Below are positions 8,185 to 18,154 of a stretch of 64,000 nucleotides of DNA, piece after piece. The position numbers and the translations under genes are program-made. This DNA is from Anderseniella sp. Lineage in GTDB: Bacteria > Pseudomonadota > Alphaproteobacteria > Rhizobiales > Aestuariivirgaceae. How positions within the stretch are numbered: position 1 is the first letter of the stretch; each line of letters opens with the position of its first letter. The notes beneath the pieces are model-generated. The model was not told the origin of the DNA. It was given only the letters and a program-made list of their open reading frames with translations, and did not search any database. The stretch lies in NCBI GenBank assembly GCA_028289645.1, contig JANQOK010000014.1, forward strand, positions 62,001-126,000, in the 5' to 3' direction.

Positions 8185-9753
8185 TCACAGCACGTCCAGA
8201 GACCGGTTTATGGTCTTTTCCAATGCACCGCCGGCACTGATCTGGTGCCAACTGACCCGCCCTTCGGAGCGCTTCAATTGCTTCCGGACCACTGCTGCGG
8301 TGGCATCGGATGCATCGCCCGTGCGACTGCTGACGCGCCTGACAAGACACTCTTCGTCCGCTTCCAGCCACAAGCCGGCAAATGGCACTCCCGCATCGGA
8401 GGCGATCTGCTCTATGGCTGAGCGCTCAGCCGGGTCCAGGAAAACCCCGTCAACGATGACAGTATGGCCCGCCTGCAGGGTTGCACCGGCCTTGCGGAAC
8501 ACTCGTTCGTAAACCGCATCGCTGACCTCGCGGGTATAGGTTTCCGCCGGCAACCTGGTCATTTCACCGACGCCGAACAATTGCTTGCGCTCAACATCGG
8601 TCCGCAGATGGACCGCCCCCGGACAGGGGAACAGTCGCGCCGCCAGGGCCCGCGCCAGTGAGGTCTTGCCGGTTCCCGACAACCCGCCTACCGCTACCAG
8701 CCGCGGTCTTGGCGACGACAGATAGGCGTTTGCATGGCCGAGATAGGCCTTGGCATCCTCGGCCGTGTCACACGGATTTCCAGTTGCAGATGACTGCTGC
8801 AACCGCGTTACGGCCACCATGGCCCGCACCCCTGCCCGGCAGGCCATGAACAGCGGCAGTGCCTGCAGGCCTGACAAGTGATCCTCGTTTGCGGATCGCG
8901 ACAGATAGCGGTTCAGTATGCGGTTTGCATAACCGACCTGCCCGACATGGCCCAGATCCATCAGCAGAAAGGCCAGGTCATACAGGAGATCGACCGTTGC
9001 GATCTCATCATTGAACTCTATGGCATCGAACAGAACCGGCCGTCCGTGCAGCGCGATGATGTTCGACAGGTGAAGATCCCCGTGACAGCGGCGCACATAT
9101 CCCTGCCTGCCGCGTTCGTCCAGCAGGCCGCGGCATGCGTGCAGCGCGGCATATGCCGCTTTTTCAAACCGGCGCACGTCCGGCAACGGCAGCAAGCCTG
9201 CCGCTTCATCGAAAGCGGCGCACAATTCATCGACAATAGCAGCCATTCTGGTGCCGGCATCCTGATCACGCACCATCGGGGCTTCACCCTGATACCTGAC
9301 AATCTCATCGGCCAGGCAGTCAACAAACTCAGCAGTCAGCGTGTCGGCCTTGATCAGGTCGCCAAGCAGCGAGTTGTCCGGGAATTGCCGCATGCGCAGG
9401 ACCCATTCCACCGGCTTTCCGGACCCGTCGAATGCAAGCCCGCCGCCTGTCTCGCTGGTAATGGCTAAGACATCCAGATAAACCTCGGGAGCATGCGGCT
9501 GATTGATCTGCAATTCGTATTCGCAGGCGGCCTTCCGTCGGTCCAGGGTGCTGAAATCGAGGTATGGCAATGTGATAGCCTTCTTGATCTTGAAGGCCTC
9601 GTTCCCGGTCAGGAACACCCTGGCGGCGTGGGTCTCAACGATCTTTATGGCCTGCACGTCATCCGGGTAGGATGCCGGGTCGGACAGGAACGCGATCACC
9701 TCTGTCTGATCTAGGGTTGGCAAGGTATCCGCAACCACCATCTTGGGTGTCAT
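8185..9753 (-). CDS. Bifunctional aminoglycoside phosphotransferase-like / AAA P-loop kinase-like protein
   Basis: A 522-residue two-domain protein. Residues 1-330 resemble the APH/choline-kinase fold, with catalytic-loop segment RCHGDLHLSNI and metal-binding FDAIEFND. Residues 350-522 form a P-loop domain with Walker A GGLSGTGKTSLARALA, as in COG0645-type nucleotide kinases. The natural substrate is unknown; the APH-like part should not be read as evidence for antibiotic resistance. Its ATG overlaps the stop of arcC by four bases, so it is the last gene of the arginine deiminase operon. The fusion is recurrent in low-oxygen gene clusters. Confidence 0.9.
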   Translation of the reverse strand: MTPKMVVADTLPTLDQTEVIAFLSDPASYPDDVQAIKIVETHAARVFLTGNEAFKIKKAITLPYLDFSTLDRRKAACEYELQINQPHAPEVYLDVLAITSETGGGLAFDGSGKPVEWVLRMRQFPDNSLLGDLIKADTLTAEFVDCLADEIVRYQGEAPMVRDQDAGTRMAAIVDELCAAFDEAAGLLPLPDVRRFEKAAYAALHACRGLLDERGRQGYVRRCHGDLHLSNIIALHGRPVLFDAIEFNDEIATVDLLYDLAFLLMDLGHVGQVGYANRILNRYLSRSANEDHLSGLQALPLFMACRAGVRAMVAVTRLQQSSATGNPCDTAEDAKAYLGHANAYLSSPRPRLVAVGGLSGTGKTSLARALAARLFPCPGAVHLRTDVERKQLFGVGEMTRLPAETYTREVSDAVYERVFRKAGATLQAGHTVIVDGVFLDPAERSAIEQIASDAGVPFAGLWLEADEECLVRRVSSRTGDASDATAAVVRKQLKRSEGRVSWHQISAGGALEKTINRSLDVL

Positions 9754-10661
9754 GATCCTGAAACCCGCGTCCCCGCCCTGCCGTCCAGAATGGCGGATGC
9801 GTCCTCAAGTCGGCCGATGCCGGCGACGCCGCCGGTCTGCATCACAAACCGGCACGCTGCATCGACCTTGGGCTGCATGGATCCAGCAGCAAATTCGTGC
9901 TGCCGCAGTTCGCCGGGACTCACCTTGCCCAGCCCCTCCTGTTCAGGCGTATCCCAGTTCAGGTACACCCGGTCGACATCCGTCAGCATCAGCAGCGCAT
10001 CGGTTTCAATATCGCTCGCAAGCAGGGAACTTGCGGCATCCTTGTCAATGACCGCCTCAACACCGACAAGGGAACCATCATCCCGGCGCACCACCGGAAT
10101 ACCACCGCCACCGGCACAGATCACGGTGACATCGTGGTCCAGCAGCAGTTTTATGATCGCCGTATCCGGGATGTGCACAGGCTTCGGCGATGGCACCACG
10201 CGCCTGAACTTTGCCCCGTCGGCCTTGACGACCCAGCCCCTCTCCCGCGCCAGCTTGCGGGCTTCAGTCTCTTCATAGACCGGCCCCACCGGTTTGGTCG
10301 GATTGTTGAATGCCGGGTCGCGGGCATCCACTTCGACCTGGGTCAACAGGGTTGCCACCTGGTGACCCTGGCCCAGCGCGTTCTCCAACTCCTGCTCGAT
10401 AAGGTACCCGATCATGCCTTCGGTTTCCGCCCCCAGGAGATCGAGCGGAAACGCGCTGTCCACACCATAGGCAGCGGACTGCAGCGCCAGCAGGCCGATC
10501 TGCGGCCCGTTGCCGTGGGTAACGGTTACCTGATGGCCGGATGCAACCAGCTTCGCGATCGACGCCGCCGCACGTTTCACGTTTTCGCGCTGATTTGCAG
10601 ATGTCATTGGTTCGCCCCGGCGCAACAGCGCATTGCCGCCAAGGGCCACAATCACCTTCAC
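9750..10661 (-). CDS. arcC: Carbamate kinase
   Basis: A 303-residue enzyme that makes ATP and carbamate (then ammonia and CO2) from carbamoyl phosphate and ADP, the energy-yielding last step of the arginine deiminase pathway. It starts MKVIVALGGNALLRRGEP and includes VTHGNGPQIGLL, CAGGGGIPVV and the C-terminal GSMQPKVDAACRF, all characteristic of the family at the usual length. It lies four bases after arcB and is coupled to the next gene. Cytoplasmic. Confidence 0.97.
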   Translation of the reverse strand: MKVIVALGGNALLRRGEPMTSANQRENVKRAAASIAKLVASGHQVTVTHGNGPQIGLLALQSAAYGVDSAFPLDLLGAETEGMIGYLIEQELENALGQGHQVATLLTQVEVDARDPAFNNPTKPVGPVYEETEARKLARERGWVVKADGAKFRRVVPSPKPVHIPDTAIIKLLLDHDVTVICAGGGGIPVVRRDDGSLVGVEAVIDKDAASSLLASDIETDALLMLTDVDRVYLNWDTPEQEGLGKVSPGELRQHEFAAGSMQPKVDAACRFVMQTGGVAGIGRLEDASAILDGRAGTRVSGS

Positions 10662-10665
10662 AGGG

Positions 10666-11667
<1,002 letters not shown>

Positions 11668-11686
11668 GATATGAGTTCCTTTGCTG

Positions 11687-12913
11687 TTACAGCGGATCAC
11701 GGACTATCGGGCAGGTCATGCAATGGCCGCCACCGCGGCCGCGGCCAAGTTCTGCACCGCGTATGGTGATCACCTCGACGCCGGCTTTGCGCAGCTGTGT
11801 GTTGGTGAACACGTTGCGATCGTAGGCCACCACCACGCCGGGCTCGAGAGCGACGACATTGTTGCCGTCATCCCATTGTTCGCGGGCCTGCTCGAAGCTG
11901 TCGCCACCCGTGGCGATCACATGCAGCTTGTTGACGCCGATGGCTTCGGCGGTCACTTCGAACAGCGACTTGATTTCCTGCCGGCAATCAACATCACCCG
12001 GCTTGCGGCCGGGCCGCAGGCTGTAGCAGGTGATTTCATCGGCCACTTCGACATAGCTGGTCACCAGGTCGTGGTCACAGAACGAAAACACCGTATCCAG
12101 GTGCATCGCCGCCCGCGACTTGGGCATCTGGCAGGCGATAACGTGGCCGGCAGCTTCAGCCTTAAACAGAGCACGTGCCACCTGGCCTACCGATTGCGGT
12201 GTGCTGCGCTCGCCCATGCCAATCAGCACAACGCCGTCACCGAGCGGCATGACATCGCCGCCTTCCAGGCTGGCCGGTGCCCGACCGGCTTCGCCATCGC
12301 CCCACCAGACGTCGAATTCGGCGTCCTTGAACCTGGGATGAAACCGGTACACGGCATCCGTCAGCAGTGTTTCGAGCTGACGCGCTGGCCAGTGCATCGG
12401 ATTGAGGGTCACGCCGCCATAGATCCAGCAACTGGTGTCGCGCGTGAAAATGGTGTTTGGCAGCGGCGGCAGCACAAACCCGTCAGGACCCAGATAAGGG
12501 CCAAACATGCCTTCCGGCTTGAACGGCAGGTCCTGCACCGCAACGCCGCCGATGAGATATCGCGCCAGCTCGGCGCCCGGAAGCTCGTCCAGCCAGCCGC
12601 GCAGTTCGGACATCATGCCGATGCCGACATGGTCTTCGGTCACCCGGCGGTCGAGAAGCCAGGTTCGCGCAGCCTCATGCGCAACCGTTTCTGACAACAG
12701 GTCATGCAGCTCCAGCACTTCGACACCGCGATCGGCAATCTTGGCGCAGAAGTCATGGTGGTCCGCCTTGGCCTGCTGCACCCAGAACACATCGTCAAAC
12801 AAAAGAGCGTCGCAATTGGCAGGCGTCAGCCGTTCATGCGCAAGGCCGGGCCGGCAAACCAGAACGGTGCGCAGCTTGCCGACTTCCGAGTGCACTCCGG
12901 GGGCGAAAGTCAT
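11687..12913 (-). CDS. arcA: Arginine deiminase
   Basis: A 408-residue hydrolase converting arginine to citrulline and ammonia. Visible: N-terminal [38 protein letters not shown] with the catalytic Asp, [11 protein letters not shown], and the C-terminal [13 protein letters not shown] with the nucleophilic Cys. Length is normal. A longer frame to 13003 exists, but the ATG at 12913 overlaps the arcD stop by four bases and gives the canonical N terminus. It feeds citrulline to ArcB. Ammonia released by the pathway can also buffer acid. Confidence 0.97.
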   Translation of the reverse strand: MTFAPGVHSEVGKLRTVLVCRPGLAHERLTPANCDALLFDDVFWVQQAKADHHDFCAKIADRGVEVLELHDLLSETVAHEAARTWLLDRRVTEDHVGIGMMSELRGWLDELPGAELARYLIGGVAVQDLPFKPEGMFGPYLGPDGFVLPPLPNTIFTRDTSCWIYGGVTLNPMHWPARQLETLLTDAVYRFHPRFKDAEFDVWWGDGEAGRAPASLEGGDVMPLGDGVVLIGMGERSTPQSVGQVARALFKAEAAGHVIACQMPKSRAAMHLDTVFSFCDHDLVTSYVEVADEITCYSLRPGRKPGDVDCRQEIKSLFEVTAEAIGVNKLHVIATGGDSFEQAREQWDDGNNVVALEPGVVVAYDRNVFTNTQLRKAGVEVITIRGAELGRGRGGGHCMTCPIVRDPL

Positions 12914-14382
12914 ACTGCACCGCCTTGCATGGCTGTAACGCTCAGAGCTGCAACCACCATGACGGTCAGAATGAGCAGCAGCGGCCAGACAAATTTCAGC
13001 CATTTGTCATAGGAAATTCGGCCGATGGCGAGTGCGCCGACAACCACGGCCGATGTCGGCGTGATCAGGTTCACCAGGCCGGAGGCGGACTGGTATGCGG
13101 TGACCACGAGCTCGCGGCCGACACCGGCAAAATCAGCCAGCGGTGCCAGGATCGGCATGCTGAGCACCGCCAGACCGGATGTCGACGGCACCAGGAACGA
13201 CATCAGCACCTCAACAGCAAATACGCCATTGATGAATGCAATCGCGGACAGTCCCTGGATCGCCTGTTCTCCCCAGTTCAGTATGGTGTCTGTAATCTTG
13301 CCGGCATCCATGATCACCACGATCCCGCGGGCCAGCCCGATGATCAGGGCGACACCTAGCAGATCCCGGGCGCCTGCGATGAAAGCGTCTACGAAAGGCT
13401 TCTCGCCAAGCCATCCCACGATGCCGACGATGAGGGCACCTGCCAGAAACAGGGCCGACATCTCCGCCATCCACCAGCCTTGCGACGACACTCCCCAGAT
13501 CATTACGCCAAAGGTCGCCGTGAACAGGACAAGGATAAGTTTATGCCGCATGGTGAACTCGTCGTCGGAGCCGCCCTTCAGCTTGAAATGGGCTTCGTTC
13601 GCCTCTTTCATGTTGGCAACGATGGAAAGCTCCGGATTGGCGCGGACGCGCTCGGCGTACCACATCACATACGCCACGCAGGCCACCCATCCGGCGCCCA
13701 GGATGATGAACCGCAACATCATGCCTGTCGTGAACGGAATGCCTGCGGCATTTGAGGCAATGGTGGTCGCAAACGGGTTGATCGTCGATCCGAGCACCCC
13801 GATACCGGCACCGACCAGGATGATGGCGACGCCGGTCATGGCGTCATATCTGGCGGCGATCATCACTGGAATGATCAGCACATAGAACGCCAGTGTTTCC
13901 TCGGCCATGCCGTAGGTCGTGCCGCCCGCGGCAAACAGCGCCATCATGATCGGGATCATCCATTTTTCCCGGCCACGCAGTGCACTCATGGCCCGGGCAA
14001 TACCCGCGTTGATCGCACCGGTACTGTTCACCACACCCAGGAAACCACCGATAATCAAGACAAACAGCGACACGTCGATCGCATTCGCGGTGCCTGCCGC
14101 TTGGCTGTAGAACCCGTTTACCGGAGCGAGGAAGATGTCGAACAGTGACTGCGGTGCAGCGTCCACTGCCTTGTAAGTTCCAGGCACGGCCACTTCACGG
14201 CCCAGTGCTTCATTCTCGGCGCGGTCATACTGTCCGGCAGGCACAAACCAGGTCAGTGCAGCCATGAAAAGTATGAGACCGAACAGGATTGAGTAGGCCG
14301 TGGGAAACCGGCTAGCGATACCGGCAGGCAGATCAGCAGGCGTGTCCGGTTGCGCGGACGTATCCTTGGTGGCGGTGGTCAT
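12910..14382 (-). CDS. arcD: YfcC/ArcD-like membrane antiporter, probable arginine/ornithine exchanger
   Basis: A 490-residue integral membrane protein with about 12 hydrophobic segments after a short polar N terminus. Family hallmarks of YfcC-type carriers are visible ([31 protein letters not shown] after a basic loop, and [18 protein letters not shown]). It is first in the arginine deiminase operon and overlaps arcA by four bases, so exchange of arginine for ornithine is the natural inference; the family also includes other amino-acid and peptide carriers. The start at 14382 has GGAGACACAAG upstream, which is better than the upstream frame to 14499. A perfect FNR-type box is 71 bases upstream. 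Confidence 0.88.
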   Translation of the reverse strand: MTTATKDTSAQPDTPADLPAGIASRFPTAYSILFGLILFMAALTWFVPAGQYDRAENEALGREVAVPGTYKAVDAAPQSLFDIFLAPVNGFYSQAAGTANAIDVSLFVLIIGGFLGVVNSTGAINAGIARAMSALRGREKWMIPIMMALFAAGGTTYGMAEETLAFYVLIIPVMIAARYDAMTGVAIILVGAGIGVLGSTINPFATTIASNAAGIPFTTGMMLRFIILGAGWVACVAYVMWYAERVRANPELSIVANMKEANEAHFKLKGGSDDEFTMRHKLILVLFTATFGVMIWGVSSQGWWMAEMSALFLAGALIVGIVGWLGEKPFVDAFIAGARDLLGVALIIGLARGIVVIMDAGKITDTILNWGEQAIQGLSAIAFINGVFAVEVLMSFLVPSTSGLAVLSMPILAPLADFAGVGRELVVTAYQSASGLVNLITPTSAVVVGALAIGRISYDKWLKFVWPLLLILTVMVVAALSVTAMQGGAV

Positions 14383-14452
14383 CTTGTGTCTCCATTCGCC
14401 GTCGACGGTGTACAGGTTGCGCACACAAAGACATGATTGACCGTGCACTGCT

Positions 14453-14466
14453 TTGACGATGATCAA
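14453..14466. promoter_or_regulatory. FNR/Anr-type box between divergent arc operon and attachment-like gene
   Basis: TTGACGATGATCAA is a perfect TTGAY-N4-RTCAA match, 71 bases from the arcD start and 58 bases from the start of the plus-strand gene at 14524. Both spacings are compatible with activation, so the one site may serve both directions. Arginine deiminase operons are classical Anr targets. Confidence 0.85.
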
Positions 14467-14523
14467 GTCCTGGCAGGTTGAGGCTGTTAGGTTGACCAAA
14501 ACCCCTCACCAGGAGGCACTGCA

Positions 14524-14973
14524 ATGAAACCTGTTAGAACATGGATACTGCTGGCGGACGGAACCCGCGCCCGCATCGTGTGCAACACCGGGCCGGGCAA
14601 GGGCCTGGAAGAAGTCCGCGGCATGGAGTTCGAGGGAGACAATGTCCGCTCCGGCGACATCATGGCGGACCGGCCCGGCCGTACCTTTGATTCAGCCGGT
14701 GCGCATCGCCATGCGATGGAACGCCCCTCCGACCCTCAGCGCGAGGCAAAACGCTCTTTCGCCGCAGAACTGGTAGCTGGCCTGCAGGATCAGTTGCAGG
14801 CCAAGGCCTTCGACCGGCTGGTGCTGGTGGCCGCGCCTGCAACACTGGGCGATATTCGCAAGGCCCTGCCAAAGCCATTGCTGGCGGTTGTTTATGCGGA
14901 GGTGTCCAAGAACCTGGTTCACGTCCCCAATCAGGAACTGGGCGATCATCTGGACAATGTGCTGGTTGTATGA
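14524..14973 (+). CDS. Host attachment protein family (Rhizobium attachment-like)
   Basis: A 149-residue soluble protein of the family named after a plant-attachment gene of Agrobacterium. It begins TWILLADGTRARIV, has a central DSAGAHRHAMERPSDP segment, then an FDRLVLVAAPATLGDIRKAL strand-helix and a C-terminal KNLVHVPNQELGDHL. The domain is related to baeRF/eRF1-like RNA-binding folds. The name is historical and a role in adhesion should not be assumed. AGGAGG-type RBS (CCAGGAGGCACTGCA) supports the start. It shares the FNR-type box with arcD and precedes hsp20, as in low-oxygen clusters of other proteobacteria. Confidence 0.9.
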   Translation: MKPVRTWILLADGTRARIVCNTGPGKGLEEVRGMEFEGDNVRSGDIMADRPGRTFDSAGAHRHAMERPSDPQREAKRSFAAELVAGLQDQLQAKAFDRLVLVAAPATLGDIRKALPKPLLAVVYAEVSKNLVHVPNQELGDHLDNVLVV

Positions 14974-15004
14974 CCGCAGCAGGCCCCCAGATAGCCAGCC
15001 GCAG

Positions 15005-15018
15005 TTGACCGCGGTCAA
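15005..15018. promoter_or_regulatory. FNR/Anr-type box upstream of hsp20
   Basis: TTGACCGCGGTCAA is a perfect and fully self-complementary TTGAC-N4-GTCAA site. It ends 77 bases before the hsp20 ATG at 15095 and begins 32 bases after the preceding stop codon. Confidence 0.8.
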
Positions 15019-15094
15019 GGAACCAGCCGCACCGGTTGCGCTAGCATTGCGTACATGGACGGCTCCCATGATTTCGCAACCTGTAAGGAGACAG

Positions 15095-15582
15095 ATGATG
15101 ACTGAGAAACCTTCACTTCCGTCGCTTTGGAAAACGCAGAACTGGCCAGGCATGTTCGGTTCGCTGCACGACGAGATTGACAGGGTGTTTCACGATTTCA
15201 CTCAGTCGGTCGGGTTAACGCCCGGCCGTTCGAACGGCAAAACAATGCTGTCACCGGTGATCAATGTGGCAGAGACAGACGAGGCGCTGGAAATCACCGC
15301 GGAACTTCCCGGTGTCGATCAACAGGATGTCAATGTGACTGTAACCGACAACCGGTTGACCATTCTCGCCGAGAAAAGGTAGAGGAAGAGGACAAGTCGA
15401 AAGACTATCATGTCGTCGAAAGGTCATATGGCAAGTACACCCGTGCCATGGCGTTGCCGTTCAATGTGGATCCGGACAAGGTCGATGCGCAGTTTAAGAA
15501 CGGCATACTGACCGTAGTCCTGCCAAAACCACCGGAGGTCACCGCAAAGACCCACAAGGTGAAGATCAAGGACGCCGCCTGA
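15095..15582 (+). pseudogene. Hsp20 small heat-shock protein gene with a single-base frameshift
   Basis: The start has GTAAGGAG upstream. The first part encodes a normal Hsp20 N terminus and early alpha-crystallin domain (INVAETDEALEITAELPGVD, then NRLTILAEK). In frame it stops with TAG at 15380-15382. The neighbouring frame from 15379 continues the domain without interruption (VEEEDKSKDYHVVERSYGKY, FNVDPDKVDAQFKNGILTVV, LPKPPEV) to TGA at 15582. One additional A in the run 15374-15377 would restore a 162-residue protein. The break is in a homopolymer, so a sequencing or assembly error, a real mutation, or much less likely a programmed frameshift are all possible. The restored product would be an ATP-independent holdase chaperone. 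Confidence 0.9.
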
Positions 15583-15612
15583 CCTGTTCCGTTTGGGCAA
15601 CGCCAAAACGAC

Positions 15613-15641
15613 ACGGCCACTGCTGTATTTGCAGTGGCCGT
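15613..15641. terminator. Bidirectional hairpin terminator between hsp20 and the minus-strand gene
   Basis: A perfect 11-base-pair stem, ACGGCCACTGC paired with GCAGTGGCCGT around a seven-base loop, followed by TTCATTT. It lies between convergent genes and can serve both. Confidence 0.85.
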
Positions 15642-15665
15642 TTCATTTGCAAACCACGGTCGGCG

Positions 15666-16040
15666 TCAGCGCACGTCCGACGCGGTGATAACCCGAAATG
15701 TTCGCATCTCGCCGTCATGCTCGCGGATCGAGACATATTCGCCTGGCCGGAAGCGTTCATCACCGAACCGGTAGCCGGTATCATCGTCATCCTCGTTGCC
15801 GTGAATATCGTAGTGGAACGCCCAGGCACCACCGGGTTTGCGGACCAGGTGGCCGATCTCGTGCTCATCGGAACCCCAGAAACGTGTCACCCGGCACCTG
15901 TCGCGGTTGGCTTTCCATTCCGCCGCATCAATCCTGTCCATGTTGTCGAGCGGTGCAATGAGGACATAGCCGTGCTCGCGGCTGCCCTGCGGGAAATCCT
16001 GATCGCGTGCAAGCTCCATGCGGATGTGTTTCAAAGTCAT
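15666..16040 (-). CDS. Conserved hypothetical protein, low-oxygen cluster type
   Basis: A 124-residue soluble protein starting MTLKHIRMELARDQDF. It is rich in charged and aromatic residues, with RCRVTRFWG, GGAWAFHYDIHG, an acidic NEDDDDTGYRFGDE turn and EYVSIREHDGEMRTFRV. I recognise a similar small-protein type in alphaproteobacterial stress clusters but know of no assigned function. No signal peptide or membrane segment. It lies 46 bases downstream of the universal stress gene at 16087-16929 on the same strand and is probably cotranscribed with it. Confidence 0.8.
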   Translation of the reverse strand: MTLKHIRMELARDQDFPQGSREHGYVLIAPLDNMDRIDAAEWKANRDRCRVTRFWGSDEHEIGHLVRKPGGAWAFHYDIHGNEDDDDTGYRFGDERFRPGEYVSIREHDGEMRTFRVITASDVR

Positions 16041-16086
16041 GAAAAAGTGCCTCCGTGGCAGGTAACTGTCTTGTCGATGCGGTTAT

Positions 16087-16929
16087 TCAGTGTGACATCA
16101 GTACCGGAACTGTCATGTTGTTCAGTACATGTTCGGTGGCGCCGCCAAACACAAATTCACGCACTCTGGAGTGCCCATAGGCGCCCATCACGAGCAGGTC
16201 GGCACCAATGTCTTCAACCCTGGCGAGCAGCGCTCGGCCCGCATCTGAGTCTGCCGTCGGCATCGGTTCGGCAGTCACATTGATATTGTGACGCGCAAAG
16301 GTTGCTGCCAGTTCCGCGCCGGGCAGATTGCCAGCCAGCGAACGCTGTTTCTGCGGATCGACCCAGACAACGCTGACCTCGCTGTCTTCCGGCAGCAGAG
16401 GCAGGGCATCGAAACAGGCACGTGCCGCCTCCTTGGCGCCGTTCCAGCCCATCAGCACCTTGCCGCCTATGGTCTCAAACGGCCTGCCGCGCGGCACCAG
16501 CAATACCGGCCGGCCGGCTTCCATCACCACATACTCGGCAAAACTCGGTTCGACGCCGCAGCTTTCACTGGCTTCGACCTGCGCGATCACAGCCAGATCG
16601 GCGAACCGGCACTGCTGCACAAATTCACGTCCGATGGATGAACTGATCGCGTCCAGTTCGCGCCACTCATGTGACAGCCCGTTCACGGACATCACACGTT
16701 CGAACTTCTCGCGCACCTTTTTGCCCATTTTCTGATAACGCTTGCGCTGGGCATCAACGACGTCGGCCATGGCGATGCCGCCATAGACGGCATAAACCTC
16801 GACGGAGGGAATGATATAGACGCCGATGACATAGGCCTCGTTTCGGACTGCGAAATGGCTGCAGGTGGTCAGCAGGTGATCCAGATTGTCGGTATCGTTG
16901 AGGTTGACCACAAAGGTTCTCGGGTTCAC
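16087..16929 (-). CDS. Tandem-domain universal stress protein, GTG start
   Basis: A 280-residue protein with two Usp-like halves: residues 1-140 (FVVNLNDTDNLDHLL, a degenerate domain) and 150-280, ending with MGAYGHSRVREFVFGGATEHV, a modified version of the nucleotide loop. The open frame extends to 17331 but that extension has no family character. GTG at 16929 preceded by GGAG eight bases upstream gives the expected N terminus. A 9/10 FNR-type site lies about 61 bases upstream. Function unknown beyond stress association. Confidence 0.88.
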   Translation of the reverse strand: MNPRTFVVNLNDTDNLDHLLTTCSHFAVRNEAYVIGVYIIPSVEVYAVYGGIAMADVVDAQRKRYQKMGKKVREKFERVMSVNGLSHEWRELDAISSSIGREFVQQCRFADLAVIAQVEASESCGVEPSFAEYVVMEAGRPVLLVPRGRPFETIGGKVLMGWNGAKEAARACFDALPLLPEDSEVSVVWVDPQKQRSLAGNLPGAELAATFARHNINVTAEPMPTADSDAGRALLARVEDIGADLLVMGAYGHSRVREFVFGGATEHVLNNMTVPVLMSH

Positions 16930-16989
16930 GAAACATACTCCGGTTTGAGAGCGCGGAGCCATCATGCAACCGGCAGCGCATGAGGCGCA

Positions 16990-17003
16990 TTGATCGAAGT
17001 CAT
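16990..17003. promoter_or_regulatory. Near-consensus FNR/Anr-type box between usp and cytochrome c genes
   Basis: TTGATCGAAGTCAT matches TTGAY-N4-RTCAA at nine of ten positions. It lies 61 bases from the minus-strand usp start and 126 bases from the plus-strand cytochrome gene. Weaker than the perfect sites, but the spacing to usp is the same as at the first box. Confidence 0.55.
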
Positions 17004-17128
17004 ATGCGCTGATCCGCGGTTGTGTTTCAGTGCCGTTCACTGGAGGTCTGCATGTGGATGTTCCGCGAGTTTCCGAACGCAAATGTTGCCGGGACAGCAT
17101 TTGCCCGGCGTCGATTGCCCGATGAGCG

Positions 17129-17950
17129 ATGATGCCCGGGCTGCATAAACATCTGGCAATATCGGCCATCAGGGCGGCCTTGGGGCTGACCTTAGTGGCC
17201 GGCATTGCGTCGTTCATGAACCCATTGGCGTCGGCAACCCAGGTCACACATGACGCACCGCCGCCGAATGCTCGTGAGCATGAGTTCGGCGATGCATTCG
17301 TGGTATCACTGGGCGGCAAGCTGTACGACAACTACTGGGCAGGCTCAGGTAGCGCCCCGCCAGTGACGCGAAACCCGGCATTCCCGTCTGACCTGCAAGT
17401 CAGCGATACCGACAGCTGGCGCTGCGTTTCGTGTCACGGCTGGGACTATGACGGTGCCGAAAAGGCAGATGGCAGTGATCAGCAGCAGCAGCAGTTTGTC
17501 AGCCTCAGGCATCTGCAGGGCACCGATCCGTTCAACATGCTGGAGCTGTTCACCAGAGCCCATCCTGATCAAAAGGCGCTGGCGTCCGGCGGACTGCCGC
17601 TGGACCTGCTGCTGCTGTTCCTGACCGTTGGCCAGTATGATCCTGCAAACTTCAAACCGGAGAAGACACTGTCAAAGAAAAGCTTGAGCCGTGGCCGGGA
17701 CATTTTCGAAGGTGTGTGCATGTCGTGCCACGATCCGAACGGCAAATCAGGATTCCAGGCGCGGCCCGGCATGCGCGGCAGCCTGGGCTGGCAGGCCCGC
17801 CATCAGCCGAGGCGAATGATCCACAAGATCATAAACGGTGTGCCGGGCGAAAGCATGCTTGCCCTCAGGTTCATGGATGAGCCGGCCATCGCCGATCTGG
17901 TTGCCTACCTGAAAACCCTCGACCCTGACGCAGGTCAGGTCGACCCTTGA
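17129..17950 (+). CDS. Di-heme c-type cytochrome
   Basis: A 273-residue exported protein. A hydrophobic segment at about 13-36 followed by ASATQ indicates a signal peptide. There are two haem-binding motifs, CVSCH at 99-103 and CMSCH at 197-201, in two cytochrome c domains. The second is followed by conserved-looking PGESMLALRFMDEPAIADLVAYLKTL. Periplasmic electron transfer is likely; the partner is unknown. It lies in the low-oxygen island. Its last 16 bases overlap, tail to tail, the small minus-strand gene ending at 17935. Confidence 0.9.
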   Translation: MMPGLHKHLAISAIRAALGLTLVAGIASFMNPLASATQVTHDAPPPNAREHEFGDAFVVSLGGKLYDNYWAGSGSAPPVTRNPAFPSDLQVSDTDSWRCVSCHGWDYDGAEKADGSDQQQQQFVSLRHLQGTDPFNMLELFTRAHPDQKALASGGLPLDLLLLFLTVGQYDPANFKPEKTLSKKSLSRGRDIFEGVCMSCHDPNGKSGFQARPGMRGSLGWQARHQPRRMIHKIINGVPGESMLALRFMDEPAIADLVAYLKTLDPDAGQVDP

Positions 17951-18150
17951 GACTTTGCTGCCCGAGACCGGAACTCTTCATCCAGCAAAGCTTCCAGACG
18001 TACCAGATCCTCCGGCAGGGGTTGTCCGGTCGCCTTCAGTTGCGCCAGTTCGGCATGCAATTGTTCGAGCACCTGATGGGCATCTTCCGCCTCGTTTTCC
18101 GCCTCGCTGAAGAACAGGTTTATGCGGGTGATCAAGTCATCAAACGCCAT
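17935..18150 (-). CDS. Small conserved helical protein downstream of the rhodanese gene
   Basis: A 71-residue acidic protein predicted to be helical and coiled-coil forming (FFSEAENEAEDAHQVLEQLH, LPEDLVRLEALLDEEF). The frame extends much further upstream but the ATG at 18150 has AAGGTTGA before it and begins four bases after the rhodanese stop, giving a tight two-gene operon. No known domain is recognised. Function unknown; by context it may accompany the rhodanese. Confidence 0.7.
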   Translation of the reverse strand: MAFDDLITRINLFFSEAENEAEDAHQVLEQLHAELAQLKATGQPLPEDLVRLEALLDEEFRSRAAKSQGST

Positions 18151-18154
18151 GGCG

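Noticed and set aside
15371-15382. Programmed -1 frameshifting in hsp20
   Set aside because: The sequence GAGAAAAGG is not a strong X-XXY-YYZ slippery heptamer, no known Hsp20 uses recoding, and no stimulatory structure was obvious. An indel or sequence error is more likely.
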